From assembly GCF_024189295.1 (NCBI RefSeq), contig NZ_JAIZEN010000023.1:1-41813 (forward strand): DNA of 41,813 bases. Direction: 5' to 3'. Position numbers and translations under genes: made by a program. The notes under the pieces were generated by a model that saw only the letters and a program-made list of their open reading frames with translations, made no database searches and was not told the origin of the DNA. Source of the stretch: Halobacillus sp. A1 (GTDB taxonomy: Bacteria; Bacillota; Bacilli; Bacillales; Halobacillaceae). Shown here in pieces: positions 14,073 through 21,545 of the stretch (position 1 is the first letter of the stretch; the number at the start of each line of letters is the position of its first letter).

Positions 14073-14267
14073 TTAATTTATTAAATACAAAATGAGGATT
14101 ACAAGAATTAAGAATCCGAACCCCGCTAATCTTATACTGAGCACCTTTCTTTTTGATAAGTACTCTCCCTTAGTCTCCAACCAGTATGGATAAAAAAATG
14201 ATATTATAGGAGATAAAATAATTGCTGCTGATACTACTATAACGACAGCAAACTCATATAATTCCAC
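14073..14267 (-). CDS. Small two-helix membrane protein, 64 aa, GTG start
   Basis: Unrecognised. Hydrophobic helices at about residues 7-27 and 47-63, separated by a polar loop ETKGEYLSKRK. The frame extends further upstream, but AAAGGTGGT lies just before GTG at 14267, giving M-E-L-Y-E-F-A-V-V as the start and a tidy two-helix protein. Convergent with nothing nearby on the plus strand. Confidence 0.55.
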   Translation of the reverse strand: MELYEFAVVIVVSAAIILSPIISFFYPYWLETKGEYLSKRKVLSIRLAGFGFLILVILILYLIN

Positions 14268-14317
14268 GCCGCCACCACCTTTAGTTATATTTAAACTAGA
14301 AATAGAAATTCTAAACA

Positions 14318-14355
14318 ATCTCAAATTTCGAGTTTTACATACATGGGGGCGATTA
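14318..14355. repeat. Diverged copy of the dispersed repeat
   Basis: ATCTCAAATTTCGAGTTTT followed after nine bases by GGGGGCGATTA, keeping the two-block order of the other copies. Confidence 0.35.
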
Positions 14356-14436
14356 CTTTATAAAGTCATGGTTCATTAATGACTGATTTCTTTGAAAATC
14401 TTAAGGGTGCGTTAGTTAAATAAGCAAATATAACCA

Positions 14437-14468
14437 AAGAGGACTTCCATGAAACTGGAAGTCCTCTT
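14437..14468. terminator. Perfect 13-bp hairpin, probable terminator
   Basis: AAGAGGACTTCCA and TGGAAGTCCTCTT pair exactly around a six-base loop, followed by ATATAGG rather than a long T-tract. It stands between the 64-aa membrane gene and the three small membrane genes. A second perfect palindrome, GGTGATATCACC (14474-14485), lies directly next to it. Confidence 0.65.
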
Positions 14469-14473
14469 ATATA

Positions 14474-14485
14474 GGTGATATCACC
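14474..14485. promoter_or_regulatory. Perfect 12-bp palindrome GGTGATATCACC
   Basis: Exact self-complement six bases after the 14437-14468 hairpin and about 120 bases before the three-gene cluster of small membrane proteins. Possible regulator site; no adjacent regulator gene. Confidence 0.35.
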
Positions 14486-14608
14486 ACTATACTTTAATAT
14501 AGCCTTTAATCTATGGAAAAGCATTGAGTTTCAGGAGGTGGTTTGAAATAATTTGAATGATCTAAGCAGAAAGTATTCAAAAAACTTAGTGTCAGCGAGG
14601 TGATGAAA

Positions 14609-14824
14609 ATGAAGATAATTGTGAGTGAATGGCCGTGGAGGGATATCATACTAGTTTTTTTATTCATTGTGGTCCTTTACATAACGTTACCTTATTTAGG
14701 AATCAATACTTTTTCTATAGTCGTTGCTCTGACTGGGTTGGTAGAATGGGCCACCAAATTTATTCTTCCCTGGATTGTTTTATTTTGGGGGATCAGGCTG
14801 ATAAAGAATCTGGAGTCTAAATAG
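14609..14824 (+). CDS. Small membrane protein A of a three-gene cluster, 71 aa
   Basis: Unrecognised. Two hydrophobic helices (about residues 11-31 and 34-62), N-terminal WPWRD motif, basic C-terminus RLIKNLESK. AGCGAGGTG at 14594-14602 precedes several possible starts (GTG 14600, ATG 14603, ATG 14609); spacing favours 14609. It is followed within 52 and 20 bases by two more tiny membrane proteins on the same strand, suggesting co-transcription. Confidence 0.55.
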   Translation: MKIIVSEWPWRDIILVFLFIVVLYITLPYLGINTFSIVVALTGLVEWATKFILPWIVLFWGIRLIKNLESK

Positions 14825-14876
14825 ATGATTTTTCAATGGAGTTGTTCTTAAGCTTTAAAGAAAGGGAGGATGTTAA

Positions 14877-15032
14877 GTGATTGCTGCATTACTTATGGTG
14901 GGCGTGCTTGTCTTACTTTTAAATCTTTTTATAACCCCTGTAGGTACTTCAAATGCCTTATTGATCTCTGCCGTTCTGTTTGGTTCAGCCATAGTCCTCT
15001 CACTAGTGAAAGCGAAAAAATTGAATAAGTAA
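14877..15032 (+). CDS. Small membrane protein B of the cluster, 51 aa
   Basis: Two hydrophobic helices: MIAALLMVGVLVLLLNLFI and ALLISAVLFGSAIVLSLV, with a short TPVGTSN hairpin between and a basic tail KAKKLNK. GTG at 14877 follows GGGAGGATGTTAA. The simple two-helix hairpin with positively charged tail resembles many unstudied small membrane proteins. Confidence 0.55.
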   Translation: MIAALLMVGVLVLLLNLFITPVGTSNALLISAVLFGSAIVLSLVKAKKLNK

Positions 15033-15052
15033 GCAGCAAGGAGGTAAATAAA

Positions 15053-15229
15053 TTGAAGCATTTAATAGGTATGTACGTTGTGATGGCCATTATCGTTTTT
15101 GTTAATTTAACGAGTGAATTTATTTTTAATAGTGAGTATTCAGCTATTGCCAGTTGGCTGATAGCGGTGTTATTTCTTTTGGGAACGATATTCTTTGCTA
15201 ATGCAAAGTATTATTTAAATGAGAATTAA
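15053..15229 (+). CDS. Small membrane protein C of the cluster, 58 aa, TTG start
   Basis: Two hydrophobic helices (residues 4-19 and 31-50) separated by TSEFIFNSEYS. TTG at 15053 lies seven bases after AAGGAGGT, an excellent site, only 20 bases after gene B. All three proteins of the cluster share the same two-helix plan but no evident sequence identity. Confidence 0.55.
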   Translation: MKHLIGMYVVMAIIVFVNLTSEFIFNSEYSAIASWLIAVLFLLGTIFFANAKYYLNEN

Positions 15230-15317
15230 AGTTGCTTCATTAACTAACCAAGAGAAAACATACTATATCAGGAATGCGGCCGTTATACAGATAGAGCATT
15301 GCAGATGTTTACAGTGT

Positions 15318-15358
15318 GGTGCCTGCCCCCGGCATTAGTGTAGTGGGGGACAGGCACC
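15318..15358. repeat. GGTG-CCCC dispersed hairpin, copy 2
   Basis: GGTGCCTGCCCCC (15318-15330) and GGGGGACAGGCACC (15345-15358) form a long GC-rich stem around 14 bases. It lies downstream of the ABC permease gene on the minus strand but lacks a T-tract. Hairpins with GGTGCCTG-CCCC arms are scattered in many Bacillus genomes (from memory). Confidence 0.55.
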
Positions 15359-15417
15359 CTCATTGTTTAAGTTACTTGGAGATATGTTAGATTATGTCTC
15401 AATATCTGACTCTCTAC

Positions 15418-16227
15418 TTAATTCTTATTTCTAAAAAAGTACATCGTCAGTGTACCGAACACAGCAATTAAACCTACGGAGATGTAGGTGATGATCAATA
15501 ATTCGCTCGTTACATCATACCCGTGAATCAATCCTCTGGACGCATCGACCACGAATGTTATCGGGTTAATGTCTACAAAGTGCTGCAGCCAATTTGGCAT
15601 AGTGGATGGATCAACAAATACGCTGCTTAAAAAGGTGAGAGGGAATAACAGCATCATACTTATGGCCATGAGAGCTTTTTCTGAACGTACAATGATTCCA
15701 AGCATCGTCCAGATCCAGGATAAACTAAAAGAGAAGAATAGAATGACGAGGACGGCAAGGACGATGCCTGAGAACCCCGCTTCTGCACGAAACCCTAGAA
15801 TGTAACCAAGTGTAATCATGATGGTTGCGGCAAGTGAATATCTCACGACGTCCACTAACAGCGCCCCTACTAAAACAGCAGGCTGCCAAATTGGCAGTGA
15901 ACGAAAACGATCAAATACACCTTTCTCGATATCTTTATTTAAATCAAGCCCTGTGTACATCGTAATCATCGCGACAGTCATGACTAAAATTCCCGGCAGG
16001 ACAAAGTCTAAGTACTCTCCTGTTGAGCCTGAAATCGCTCCACCGAATAAGTACGTAAACATCAGCAGGAAGATAATCGGGAATACCGTTACATCAAATA
16101 GTTGTTCGGGAACATAGCGGATGCGTAATAATGCCCGCCAGGCAAAGGTAAGAGCGGCACTCATAGGTGAAGCTTTGGGCGGGCGTTTTTGTAATTTGAT
16201 TGATTTTTCTAATGAATTATTCTCCAT
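15418..16227 (-). CDS. ABC-2-type permease, DrrB-like
   Basis: The membrane subunit of a drug-type ABC exporter, 269 aa with six helices. RIRYVPEQLFDVTVFPIIFLLMFTYLFGGAISG and GILVMTVAMITMYTGLDLNKDIEKGVFDRFRSLP are the diagnostic DrrB/ABC2_membrane segments. The start ATG lies inside the last codons of the ATPase gene (11-base overlap), implying translational coupling. In DrrAB systems such pairs extrude hydrophobic drugs; the substrate here is unknown. Confidence 0.85.
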   Translation of the reverse strand: MENNSLEKSIKLQKRPPKASPMSAALTFAWRALLRIRYVPEQLFDVTVFPIIFLLMFTYLFGGAISGSTGEYLDFVLPGILVMTVAMITMYTGLDLNKDIEKGVFDRFRSLPIWQPAVLVGALLVDVVRYSLAATIMITLGYILGFRAEAGFSGIVLAVLVILFFSFSLSWIWTMLGIIVRSEKALMAISMMLLFPLTFLSSVFVDPSTMPNWLQHFVDINPITFVVDASRGLIHGYDVTSELLIITYISVGLIAVFGTLTMYFFRNKN

Positions 16228-17197
16228 TTGATTCCCCGCCTTTCTCTTTAGCAGGCTTTCCGGTAATGGTTAAGAACACGTCATCTAAACTTGGCTGCTG
16301 CATAGAGAAGTCTTTCACTGCTATCTGGTGGTTGGCTAGTTCTCCAATCGCTTTTGCAGCCTTTGACTGGTCTTTCATCGTTACGGAAATCGATAAGCGG
16401 CCACGATCCACTTCAGGCGTCTGAGTGAACATCCCTTCAAAGATGGACTCCGCCTTGTTCAAATCCCGTTCATCTTCGAATTCAATAATCAAACTTCGAA
16501 CACCAATTGATGACTTCAATTCTGCACTCGTTCCTTCTGCAATTAGAACTCCCCGGTCTATGACACCAATAAGGTCAGCAAGTTGATCTGCTTCTTCTAA
16601 GTATTGTGTCGTAAGGAAGACTGTCGTACCGTTTTTGACTAATGCTCGAATAACCGTCCACACTTCATTCCGGCTTCTTGGATCGAGGCCGGTGGTAGGT
16701 TCATCTAAAAAGAGCAGTTCGGGTGAAGTGATTATACTTGCGGCGATATCGATCCTTCTTCTCATTCCGCCGGAGTATTTCTTCACCTGGCGCTTCGCTG
16801 CATCTTGTAAATTAAAAGCGGCTAATAATTCATCGGCACGCTGTTTTGCTTCTTTTCGCGAAAAACCAACTAATCTGCCAATGAAAATTAAATTCTCGCG
16901 GCCGGATATTTCTTCATCAACCGAAGCAAACTGACCCGTTAAACTGATCGACTGCCTTACTTCATCCGCTTCTTTTGCCAGGTCATACCCCATGACTTTC
17001 GCTTGACCTTCTGTCGGTTTCAGCAGAGTGGCCAGCATACGGATCATCGTCGTCTTCCCGGCTCCATTAGGTCCGAGGAAGCCATAGACAATTCCTTTTG
17101 GCACCTTTAAGCTGATGCCGTCTACAGCTCGTTCTTTTCCAAAAGCTTTAACTAAATGATCGGCTTCTACTGCGTACAATGTATTTGAATGATCCAT
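16217..17197 (-). CDS. ABC transporter ATPase, DrrA-like
   Basis: 326 aa. Walker A GPNGAGKTT, Q-loop TGQFASVDE, signature YSGGMRRRIDIA, Walker B LLFLDEP, and D-loop GLDPRSR are all intact. The C-terminal extension (LIIEFEDERDLNKAESIFEG..., PSLDDVFLTITGKPAKE) is typical of the daunorubicin-resistance DrrA subfamily. GGGAGGTC precedes the ATG. First gene of a two-gene operon with the permease. Confidence 0.9.
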   Translation of the reverse strand: MDHSNTLYAVEADHLVKAFGKERAVDGISLKVPKGIVYGFLGPNGAGKTTMIRMLATLLKPTEGQAKVMGYDLAKEADEVRQSISLTGQFASVDEEISGRENLIFIGRLVGFSRKEAKQRADELLAAFNLQDAAKRQVKKYSGGMRRRIDIAASIITSPELLFLDEPTTGLDPRSRNEVWTVIRALVKNGTTVFLTTQYLEEADQLADLIGVIDRGVLIAEGTSAELKSSIGVRSLIIEFEDERDLNKAESIFEGMFTQTPEVDRGRLSISVTMKDQSKAAKAIGELANHQIAVKDFSMQQPSLDDVFLTITGKPAKEKGGESNGE

Positions 17198-17426
17198 TCG
17201 TTGACCTCCCTATTCGCTTTTATTTTACCATAGGACAGCAGCCTTGATATCAAGCTTGAGGATGATATTGAAGCGGGTTTATAAAAACGACTGTTTCCTA
17301 TGATAGCAAGGTTCGTTTCCTGCTTTGAAGCTGGATAGTTAAAGCGTATTTTTTCTACAGACTGTGGGTTAGTTTTTGATTGAGAATAACCAAATATTCA
17401 ATTTCTATAAAAAGAGGGGGGGCGTA
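17198..17426. other. Intergenic region before a 19-codon ORF
   Basis: 229 bases between the divergent ABC operon and the plus-strand genes. It has a 10-bp palindrome TCAAGCTTGA (17250-17259) and no clear promoter. Nothing else was seen. Confidence 0.3.
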
Positions 17427-17486
17427 GTGAACGGTTACTCACTTCAAATATTTTTAAAAAAAGCTATGCAGGAAAAATCTGAATAA
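17427..17486 (+). CDS. Possible 19-aa peptide with strong ribosome binding site
   Basis: GTG at 17427 follows GAGGGGGGGCGTA, a very strong site, and encodes a 19-residue peptide (NGYSLQIFLKKAMQEKSE after the start) that would form an amphipathic helix. It stops 63 bases before the DUF2200 gene. It could be a leader, a small regulatory peptide or a gene remnant. Confidence 0.3.
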   Translation: MNGYSLQIFLKKAMQEKSE

Positions 17487-17549
17487 ATTTTATTGAATGA
17501 TATAATTGTAGAACAAGTATCCAAAAATATAGGGAAGGGAGGAAGTATT

Positions 17550-17903
17550 ATGACTAAACATAGGATTTATACAATGAGTTTCGCAAGTGTTTACCCCCAT
17601 TATGTTACGAAGGCAGAGAAAAAAGGACGTACGAAAACAGAAGTCGATGAGATTATCCGGTGGCTGACAGGGTACAACCAGGACGAATTAGAAGCACAGC
17701 TGGAAAAGAAGACAGACTTTGAGACTTTTTTTGCGGAAGCTCCCCAACTAAATCCTTCACGCACTTTGGTTAAAGGTGTGATTTGCGGTGTGCGGGTGGA
17801 AGACATTGAAGAACCAACGATGCAGGAAATCCGCTATTTGGATAAGCTGATTGATGAATTAGCAAAAGGAAAAGCGATGGAGAAGATTTTGCGGAATACT
17901 TAA
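17550..17903 (+). CDS. DUF2200-family protein
   Basis: 117 aa, strongly matching the DUF2200 family: [67 protein letters not shown] and [21 protein letters not shown]. The family is widespread, single-domain and uncharacterised. An in-frame ATG-less extension to 17493 exists, but GGGAGG before ATG 17550 and family alignment fix the start there. Followed by a strong terminator. Confidence 0.88.
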   Translation: MTKHRIYTMSFASVYPHYVTKAEKKGRTKTEVDEIIRWLTGYNQDELEAQLEKKTDFETFFAEAPQLNPSRTLVKGVICGVRVEDIEEPTMQEIRYLDKLIDELAKGKAMEKILRNT

Positions 17904-17923
17904 GAACGCGCTCACACTCCTGC

Positions 17924-17957
17924 AAAAAATCGCTTCCTTTAAAAGAAGCGATTTTTT
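17924..17957. terminator. Strong bidirectional terminator
   Basis: AAAAAATCGCTTC and GAAGCGATTTTTT pair perfectly around an eight-base loop, ending the DUF2200 gene and facing the convergent DUF6440 gene. Confidence 0.85.
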
Positions 17958-17982
17958 AAATGATTCATTCTCCAGACATTTT

Positions 17983-18168
17983 TTAGGAGTTTTTCTCTAT
18001 AACTACTTCACCGTTCTCATCCAGTAATGGTGTGAGTGAAACCCCTTGAGGAGCCCAAGTATGCATATAGTTCACTCCGGTGGTATGATCCACTAACACC
18101 ATGATCAATCCGTACTGATAATGTTGAACGGATTTTTCCTCAAATCTTTTGTCCTTTTTTCCAAACAT
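17983..18168 (-). CDS. DUF6440-family small protein
   Basis: 61 aa starting MFGKKDKRFE and containing LVDHTTGVNYMHTW and GVSLTPLLDENGEVVI, the features of the small DUF6440 family common in Firmicutes and their phages. Function unknown. TTGGAGGTGAC gives a strong start. Monocistronic. Confidence 0.75.
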   Translation of the reverse strand: MFGKKDKRFEEKSVQHYQYGLIMVLVDHTTGVNYMHTWAPQGVSLTPLLDENGEVVIEKNS

Positions 18169-18251
18169 TGATTGTCACCTCCAAATATACGTTAGTGATG
18201 TCTTCCATATCATGCTTTTCTTTTATTACAGTGTTTTTTTAAAACTGATTA

Positions 18252-18998
18252 CTAATGATCCAGACCATTTTTCTTATAAACATAGATGAATAAACCTAAA
18301 GTGACTAAAAGCCAGGCAAAGAGAACGCTCGTATCCGTAATATTCCACTGATATTCGCTGCTGGCTGACAGGGTTTCGGCTAAGTTGGCTAACACCCCTC
18401 CATACGTATAGTTTAATATTTCAGCTAAATCGTCATTGAACATCTTTAGAACAGGCGTGGAGGTTAAGACAATTAAGATTGGTGTACTGACCAGTGTGGC
18501 CTGTGCCTGGTTTTTCGCGTAAACTCCAATGATATATCCAATTAAAATGCTGATTAAGCTGGACAGAGTCGTAATAATAAGAAATGTAAGTACCGGTATC
18601 TCCCCAAAAGACACGCCGCTTGCAGGAATTAAAAGAATATTGGTCGTTACTAAGATGACTAATAGTGGGAGCATACTGCCTATAAAATATTCTCCCCCTT
18701 TAACTGACGATGTCATTAACACTCGAAGGGTATGCTTCTCTTTTTCCTCAGCAATAGGGGAACTGCTCATGGATATACCCCCTATAGCGATATTGAAAAT
18801 CAGTCCGAAACTTAGTAAGAAACCACTTGTGGAAAACGGCACTCCTGCGTCCCCGACATCTACATCCGGCATTAAATTTCCCATAATAATCACAAATCCT
18901 ATCGCAAATATTGGTGTGAAAAGGATGCTCATATTGCTCAGCATCAGTTTTATTTTCAATTGAAGAACAGCATGTATTTTTCTAAGCGAAAGTTTCAA
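18252..18998 (-). CDS. ABC-2-type permease (LytTR-associated transporter)
   Basis: 248 aa with six hydrophobic segments. The amphipathic N-terminus SLRKIHAVLQLKIKLMLSN and the loop SSSPIAEEKEKHTLRVLMTSSVKGGEYFIGSMLP, with its EKEKxTLxxLLxxP-like coupling motif, mark it as an ABC-2/NatB-like export permease. Its ATG overlaps the ATPase stop (ATGA). The pair stands next to the pseudo-ABC-LytTR regulator and behind a LytTR-type site, so expression is probably under that regulator. Substrate unknown. Confidence 0.8.
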   Translation of the reverse strand: MKLSLRKIHAVLQLKIKLMLSNMSILFTPIFAIGFVIIMGNLMPDVDVGDAGVPFSTSGFLLSFGLIFNIAIGGISMSSSPIAEEKEKHTLRVLMTSSVKGGEYFIGSMLPLLVILVTTNILLIPASGVSFGEIPVLTFLIITTLSSLISILIGYIIGVYAKNQAQATLVSTPILIVLTSTPVLKMFNDDLAEILNYTYGGVLANLAETLSASSEYQWNITDTSVLFAWLLVTLGLFIYVYKKNGLDH

Positions 18999-19846
18999 AT
19001 TAATTCCCTCCCTGTAACTTCCAAGAATACCTTCTCTAAGTTAGGTTCACATGAATGAATAGTCATAAGCTCGTCGTTCCTCAGCCAATCGTTAATCTGT
19101 TCTATTGATTCAGTCGTATGCGGAAGTAAAAGTTCTTTTTCGTTCTTTAGTAGGATTTGGTAACGTTTGTCTTGATTGTATTTAAGCGTCAGAGCCTTCG
19201 GTGTATCATGTTCCACGATAAGACCATCATTTAATAGGGCCACGTGGTCACACAGCTTAGCTGCTTCTTCCATATTGTGAGTGGTCAGAAATATGGCTGT
19301 CCCCATTTCCTTCAACTCCTCGAGCAAGGAGTGGATGGCTTCACTTGTAACGGGGTCGAGCCCGCTCGTAGGTTCATCTAAGAAAAGCACCTTCGGCTGA
19401 TGTAAGATCGCTCTTGAAAGAATCAACCGCTGCTTCATTCCCTTAGATAAATTCCCGGCCTTTTTATTTTTGTGTTCAAACAGACCGACTTTTTCCAGGA
19501 GGTTGTCAATCCGTTCTTTTTCAACATGTAACAACTTAGCGAATATGCTCAAATTATGATAGACGGTTAATTTTTCATATAATCCGCTGTTATCCGTGAC
19601 GATTCCCAATTGTTCATAAATACTTTCATCAATTTGTTCAACAGGCTTACCTAAAACAAAGGCTTGTCCGGAAGTTTGTGCCAGCTGTCCTGTCAGAATT
19701 TTAATCGTAGTTGTTTTACCTGAGCCGGAAGGACCGAGGAATCCAAAGATTTCACCTTCATGTACAGAAAAACTTATATCCTTTAAAGCAGATTCGTCTT
19801 TGAACTTTTTTGATACATGTTCAACCTGGATTAATTTTTTTCCCAT
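18995..19846 (-). CDS. ABC transporter ATPase of the LytTR-associated exporter
   Basis: 283 aa, with intact Walker A GPSGSGKTT, signature LSKGMKQRL, Walker B VLFLDEP, and H-loop TTHNMEEA. The C-terminal part ends with NLEKVFLEVTGRELI, typical of NatA/bacitracin-type ATPases. The frame is open for 23 codons upstream, but AAGGAGAGA places the start at ATG 19846 (M-G-K-K-L-I). This is a normal, active-looking counterpart to the degenerate ABC domain in the neighbouring regulator. Confidence 0.88.
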   Translation of the reverse strand: MGKKLIQVEHVSKKFKDESALKDISFSVHEGEIFGFLGPSGSGKTTTIKILTGQLAQTSGQAFVLGKPVEQIDESIYEQLGIVTDNSGLYEKLTVYHNLSIFAKLLHVEKERIDNLLEKVGLFEHKNKKAGNLSKGMKQRLILSRAILHQPKVLFLDEPTSGLDPVTSEAIHSLLEELKEMGTAIFLTTHNMEEAAKLCDHVALLNDGLIVEHDTPKALTLKYNQDKRYQILLKNEKELLLPHTTESIEQINDWLRNDELMTIHSCEPNLEKVFLEVTGRELI

Positions 19847-19916
19847 GATCTTCTCTCCTTCATGAATCATTATGATGGACAACTGCCGACGCTTACGCTG
19901 TCCACCTAATATCAAC

Positions 19917-19945
19917 TTTATAGAGAAGCAAGGGAAATGTCGTAA
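19917..19945 (-). promoter_or_regulatory. Promoter of the LytTR-associated ABC operon
   Basis: On the minus strand, TTACGA (weak -35, plus coordinates 19940-19945) and TATAAA (-10, 19917-19922) are separated by 17 bases. The poor -35 is what an activator-dependent promoter would show, and a direct-repeat site lies ten bases upstream of it. Confidence 0.55.
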
Positions 19946-19955
19946 ATAACTGCTG

Positions 19956-19985
19956 AAAAGTACTAGTCAAAAGCCCAAATGTACT
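19956..19985 (-). promoter_or_regulatory. Candidate LytTR binding site, 9-bp direct repeats at 21-bp period
   Basis: Read on the minus strand: AGTACATTT (19985-19977), 12 bases, AGTACTTTT (19964-19956). Two 9-bp direct repeats with 12 bp between is the standard architecture bound by LytTR-domain regulators. It sits immediately upstream of the transporter promoter and downstream of the regulator gene. Confidence 0.55.
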
Positions 19986-19990
19986 AAAAA

Positions 19991-20018
19991 GAGGTTGAAA
20001 TCATGGTATTTCAACCTC
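19991..20018 (-). terminator. Terminator of the pseudo-ABC-LytTR gene
   Basis: GAGGTTGAAAT and ATTTCAACCTC form an 11-bp perfect stem with a six-base loop, followed on the minus strand by TTTTTAGT. It separates the regulator transcript from the transporter operon, so the latter needs its own promoter. Confidence 0.8.
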
Positions 20019-20027
20019 AACAGTACC

Positions 20028-21023
20028 TTAAAATTCGATTAATGCTTTCATAGCTTCTAAACGATTTCGTGAAATGGGCAATTTCACATTGGAATTTCCT
20101 TTTAGAATTAAAGTATAGCTGTTTTTAGAATAGCTCACTAATTCTGACACCCTCTGTAAATTTACTAAATAGGATCTGTGGCATCTGAAAAAACCAAAAT
20201 TGGTTAACTTATCTTCCAATTCATTCATCGTTAAATCAGTTGGGAAATATTCCTCGCCTATTCGAAGAGTACTCACACTGTTAATACTTTCTATAAAATC
20301 AATTTCATCTGGACTAAAGAAAATGGTCTTATCTGCGGACTTACTGGAAACCTTGTAGACATGATTCGGCATCATTCCTGTTTCAGTTTTATCAGCTGGC
20401 ATGGCAGTATTTTCCTGAGCAAGATCCGTTTTTTCCAAACCGGTAAATTGATTGTACCGGTAAATATCATGACTCAATAACAATAATTCCTCTAAGAAGT
20501 GAGAAGTGAATAAAACAGCCACATCATTGGATTGAAGGTATTCTATAGCTTTTATGTATAATTCGGTTCCCTCAATAGTGGAGTGGCTTAAAGGACTTTG
20601 AATTAATAGTAATTCTGGGGAAAATAAGGACATCCGGAATAAGCTGACCCTTTTTTTCTGGTCAAAGGACAATCTGCTGATTTTAGTATTCCACACATCG
20701 GACAAGGAAAAAATGCCGATAAATTCCTCTAAAGGTTTTTCGAAATCTGCAATTTTCTTAAAAGCATGTAAATAGCTGGAGACCGTTAAGTCTTCATACA
20801 AACCGTCTTCAGTAAATTCCGTTAAAATCCGGCTTGTCTCTTTTTCGATAATACCGCTGGTAGGAGTTAGTTCCCCGGTGAGCAGCTTAAAAAAGACGAT
20901 GCTTTCTTTATTTGTCATCTTTATTCCAATTTGAGATTTTTCTTTTATAATTAAATGAATATCCTTTAGAATTGTACGATTGTTTTCTTGTTTCATAACA
21001 TTTTCTAACGTCATTAAGGTCAA
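20028..21023 (-). CDS. Degenerate ABC-ATPase domain fused to LytTR DNA-binding domain
   Basis: 331 aa, a one-component transcription factor. Residues 1-195 follow the layout of an ABC ATPase but the nucleotide-binding motifs are broken: Walker A is GIKMTNKES, keeping only Gly33 and Lys39; the signature is LSFDQKKRV in place of LSGGQ; Walker B is ELLLIQSPL with Gln142-Ser143 where Asp-Glu should be. The H-loop His175 (LFTSH) remains. Residues 232-331 are a LytTR domain (IDFIESINSVSTLRIGEEYF, FFRCHRSYLVNLQ, VKLPISR). TTG 21023 is six bases after AAGGTGGG; ATG 21014 is the alternative. It probably senses the state of the neighbouring ABC exporter and activates it, like NatR for natAB, but without a kinase. 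Role inferred. Confidence 0.85.
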   Translation of the reverse strand: MTLMTLENVMKQENNRTILKDIHLIIKEKSQIGIKMTNKESIVFFKLLTGELTPTSGIIEKETSRILTEFTEDGLYEDLTVSSYLHAFKKIADFEKPLEEFIGIFSLSDVWNTKISRLSFDQKKRVSLFRMSLFSPELLLIQSPLSHSTIEGTELYIKAIEYLQSNDVAVLFTSHFLEELLLLSHDIYRYNQFTGLEKTDLAQENTAMPADKTETGMMPNHVYKVSSKSADKTIFFSPDEIDFIESINSVSTLRIGEEYFPTDLTMNELEDKLTNFGFFRCHRSYLVNLQRVSELVSYSKNSYTLILKGNSNVKLPISRNRLEAMKALIEF

Positions 21024-21246
21024 CTAGAACCCACCTTTCCTCACCTATATAGATAACATCACCACCAAGTATATTATGGTCAAGTTCATCAAAAAAGAAA
21101 AGGGGCACATAGCTTAGGAAAAAGCTGGGTCCATGGAATAGTTTGAATGAATGGTAATGGAGGGAAGGGAAGTGTCTTGTATTCCACCTCGAAAATACAT
21201 TTATTATGAACAACTTTAATTTCCTATTGTTATCCTTTTTATAAGA
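21024..21246. other. Divergent spacer upstream of the LytTR gene
   Basis: 223 bases with no clear promoter for the regulator; TTGACC occurs on the minus strand but without a well-spaced -10. No LytTR-type direct repeat was found here, so autoregulation is not evident. Confidence 0.3.
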
Positions 21247-21261
21247 TTGGAGAAATTCAAA

Positions 21262-21545
21262 TTGTCTTCGTTTACCATATGGGTAATAGCACTCAACACT
21301 CTTTTTTGGGTGATCTGTTATTTTGGCATCGCCTGGGGGATTCGGCTCATTCCAAAACATGTGCATGAAAAGAGCAATTGGTTCTATAAAGAATACTCGT
21401 TTGAAAGATGCTTTTATAAAAAATTGGTTTACATAAGTGGAAAGATAACCTCCCGGAATGGGGCAGCCTGTTAAAGTTCCAGAAAAAATCTTTAAATAAA
21501 GAACTTAACGTAAATTATTTTGATCAGTTTATTTGGAAACCTATC
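21262..21545 (+). pseudogene. Remnant of a CrtO-like glycosyl-diaponeurosporenoate acyltransferase
   Basis: The reading frame SSFTIWVIALNTLFWVICYFGIAWGIRLIP, then NWFYKEYSFERCFYKKL and GKITSRNGAA, has the plan of the N-terminus of CrtO-type acyltransferases that finish staphyloxanthin-like C30 carotenoids (membrane helix, R-IP, W-F-(K/R)-x-(F/W)-E, FY-K, D-GAA). It then stops at 21472-21474. Shifting frame at about 21471 restores LKFQKKSLNKELNVNYFDQF, which fits the next part (F-KK-L ... Y-F). The other ~80 C-terminal residues are missing. TTG 21262 would be the original start, eight bases after TTGGAGA. A frameshifted, truncated gene. Confidence 0.55.

Noticed and set aside
20908-21366. Minus-strand frame of 152 codons upstream of the LytTR gene
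   Set aside because: Overlaps the N-terminus of the regulator in another frame, with no ribosome binding site or recognisable domain.
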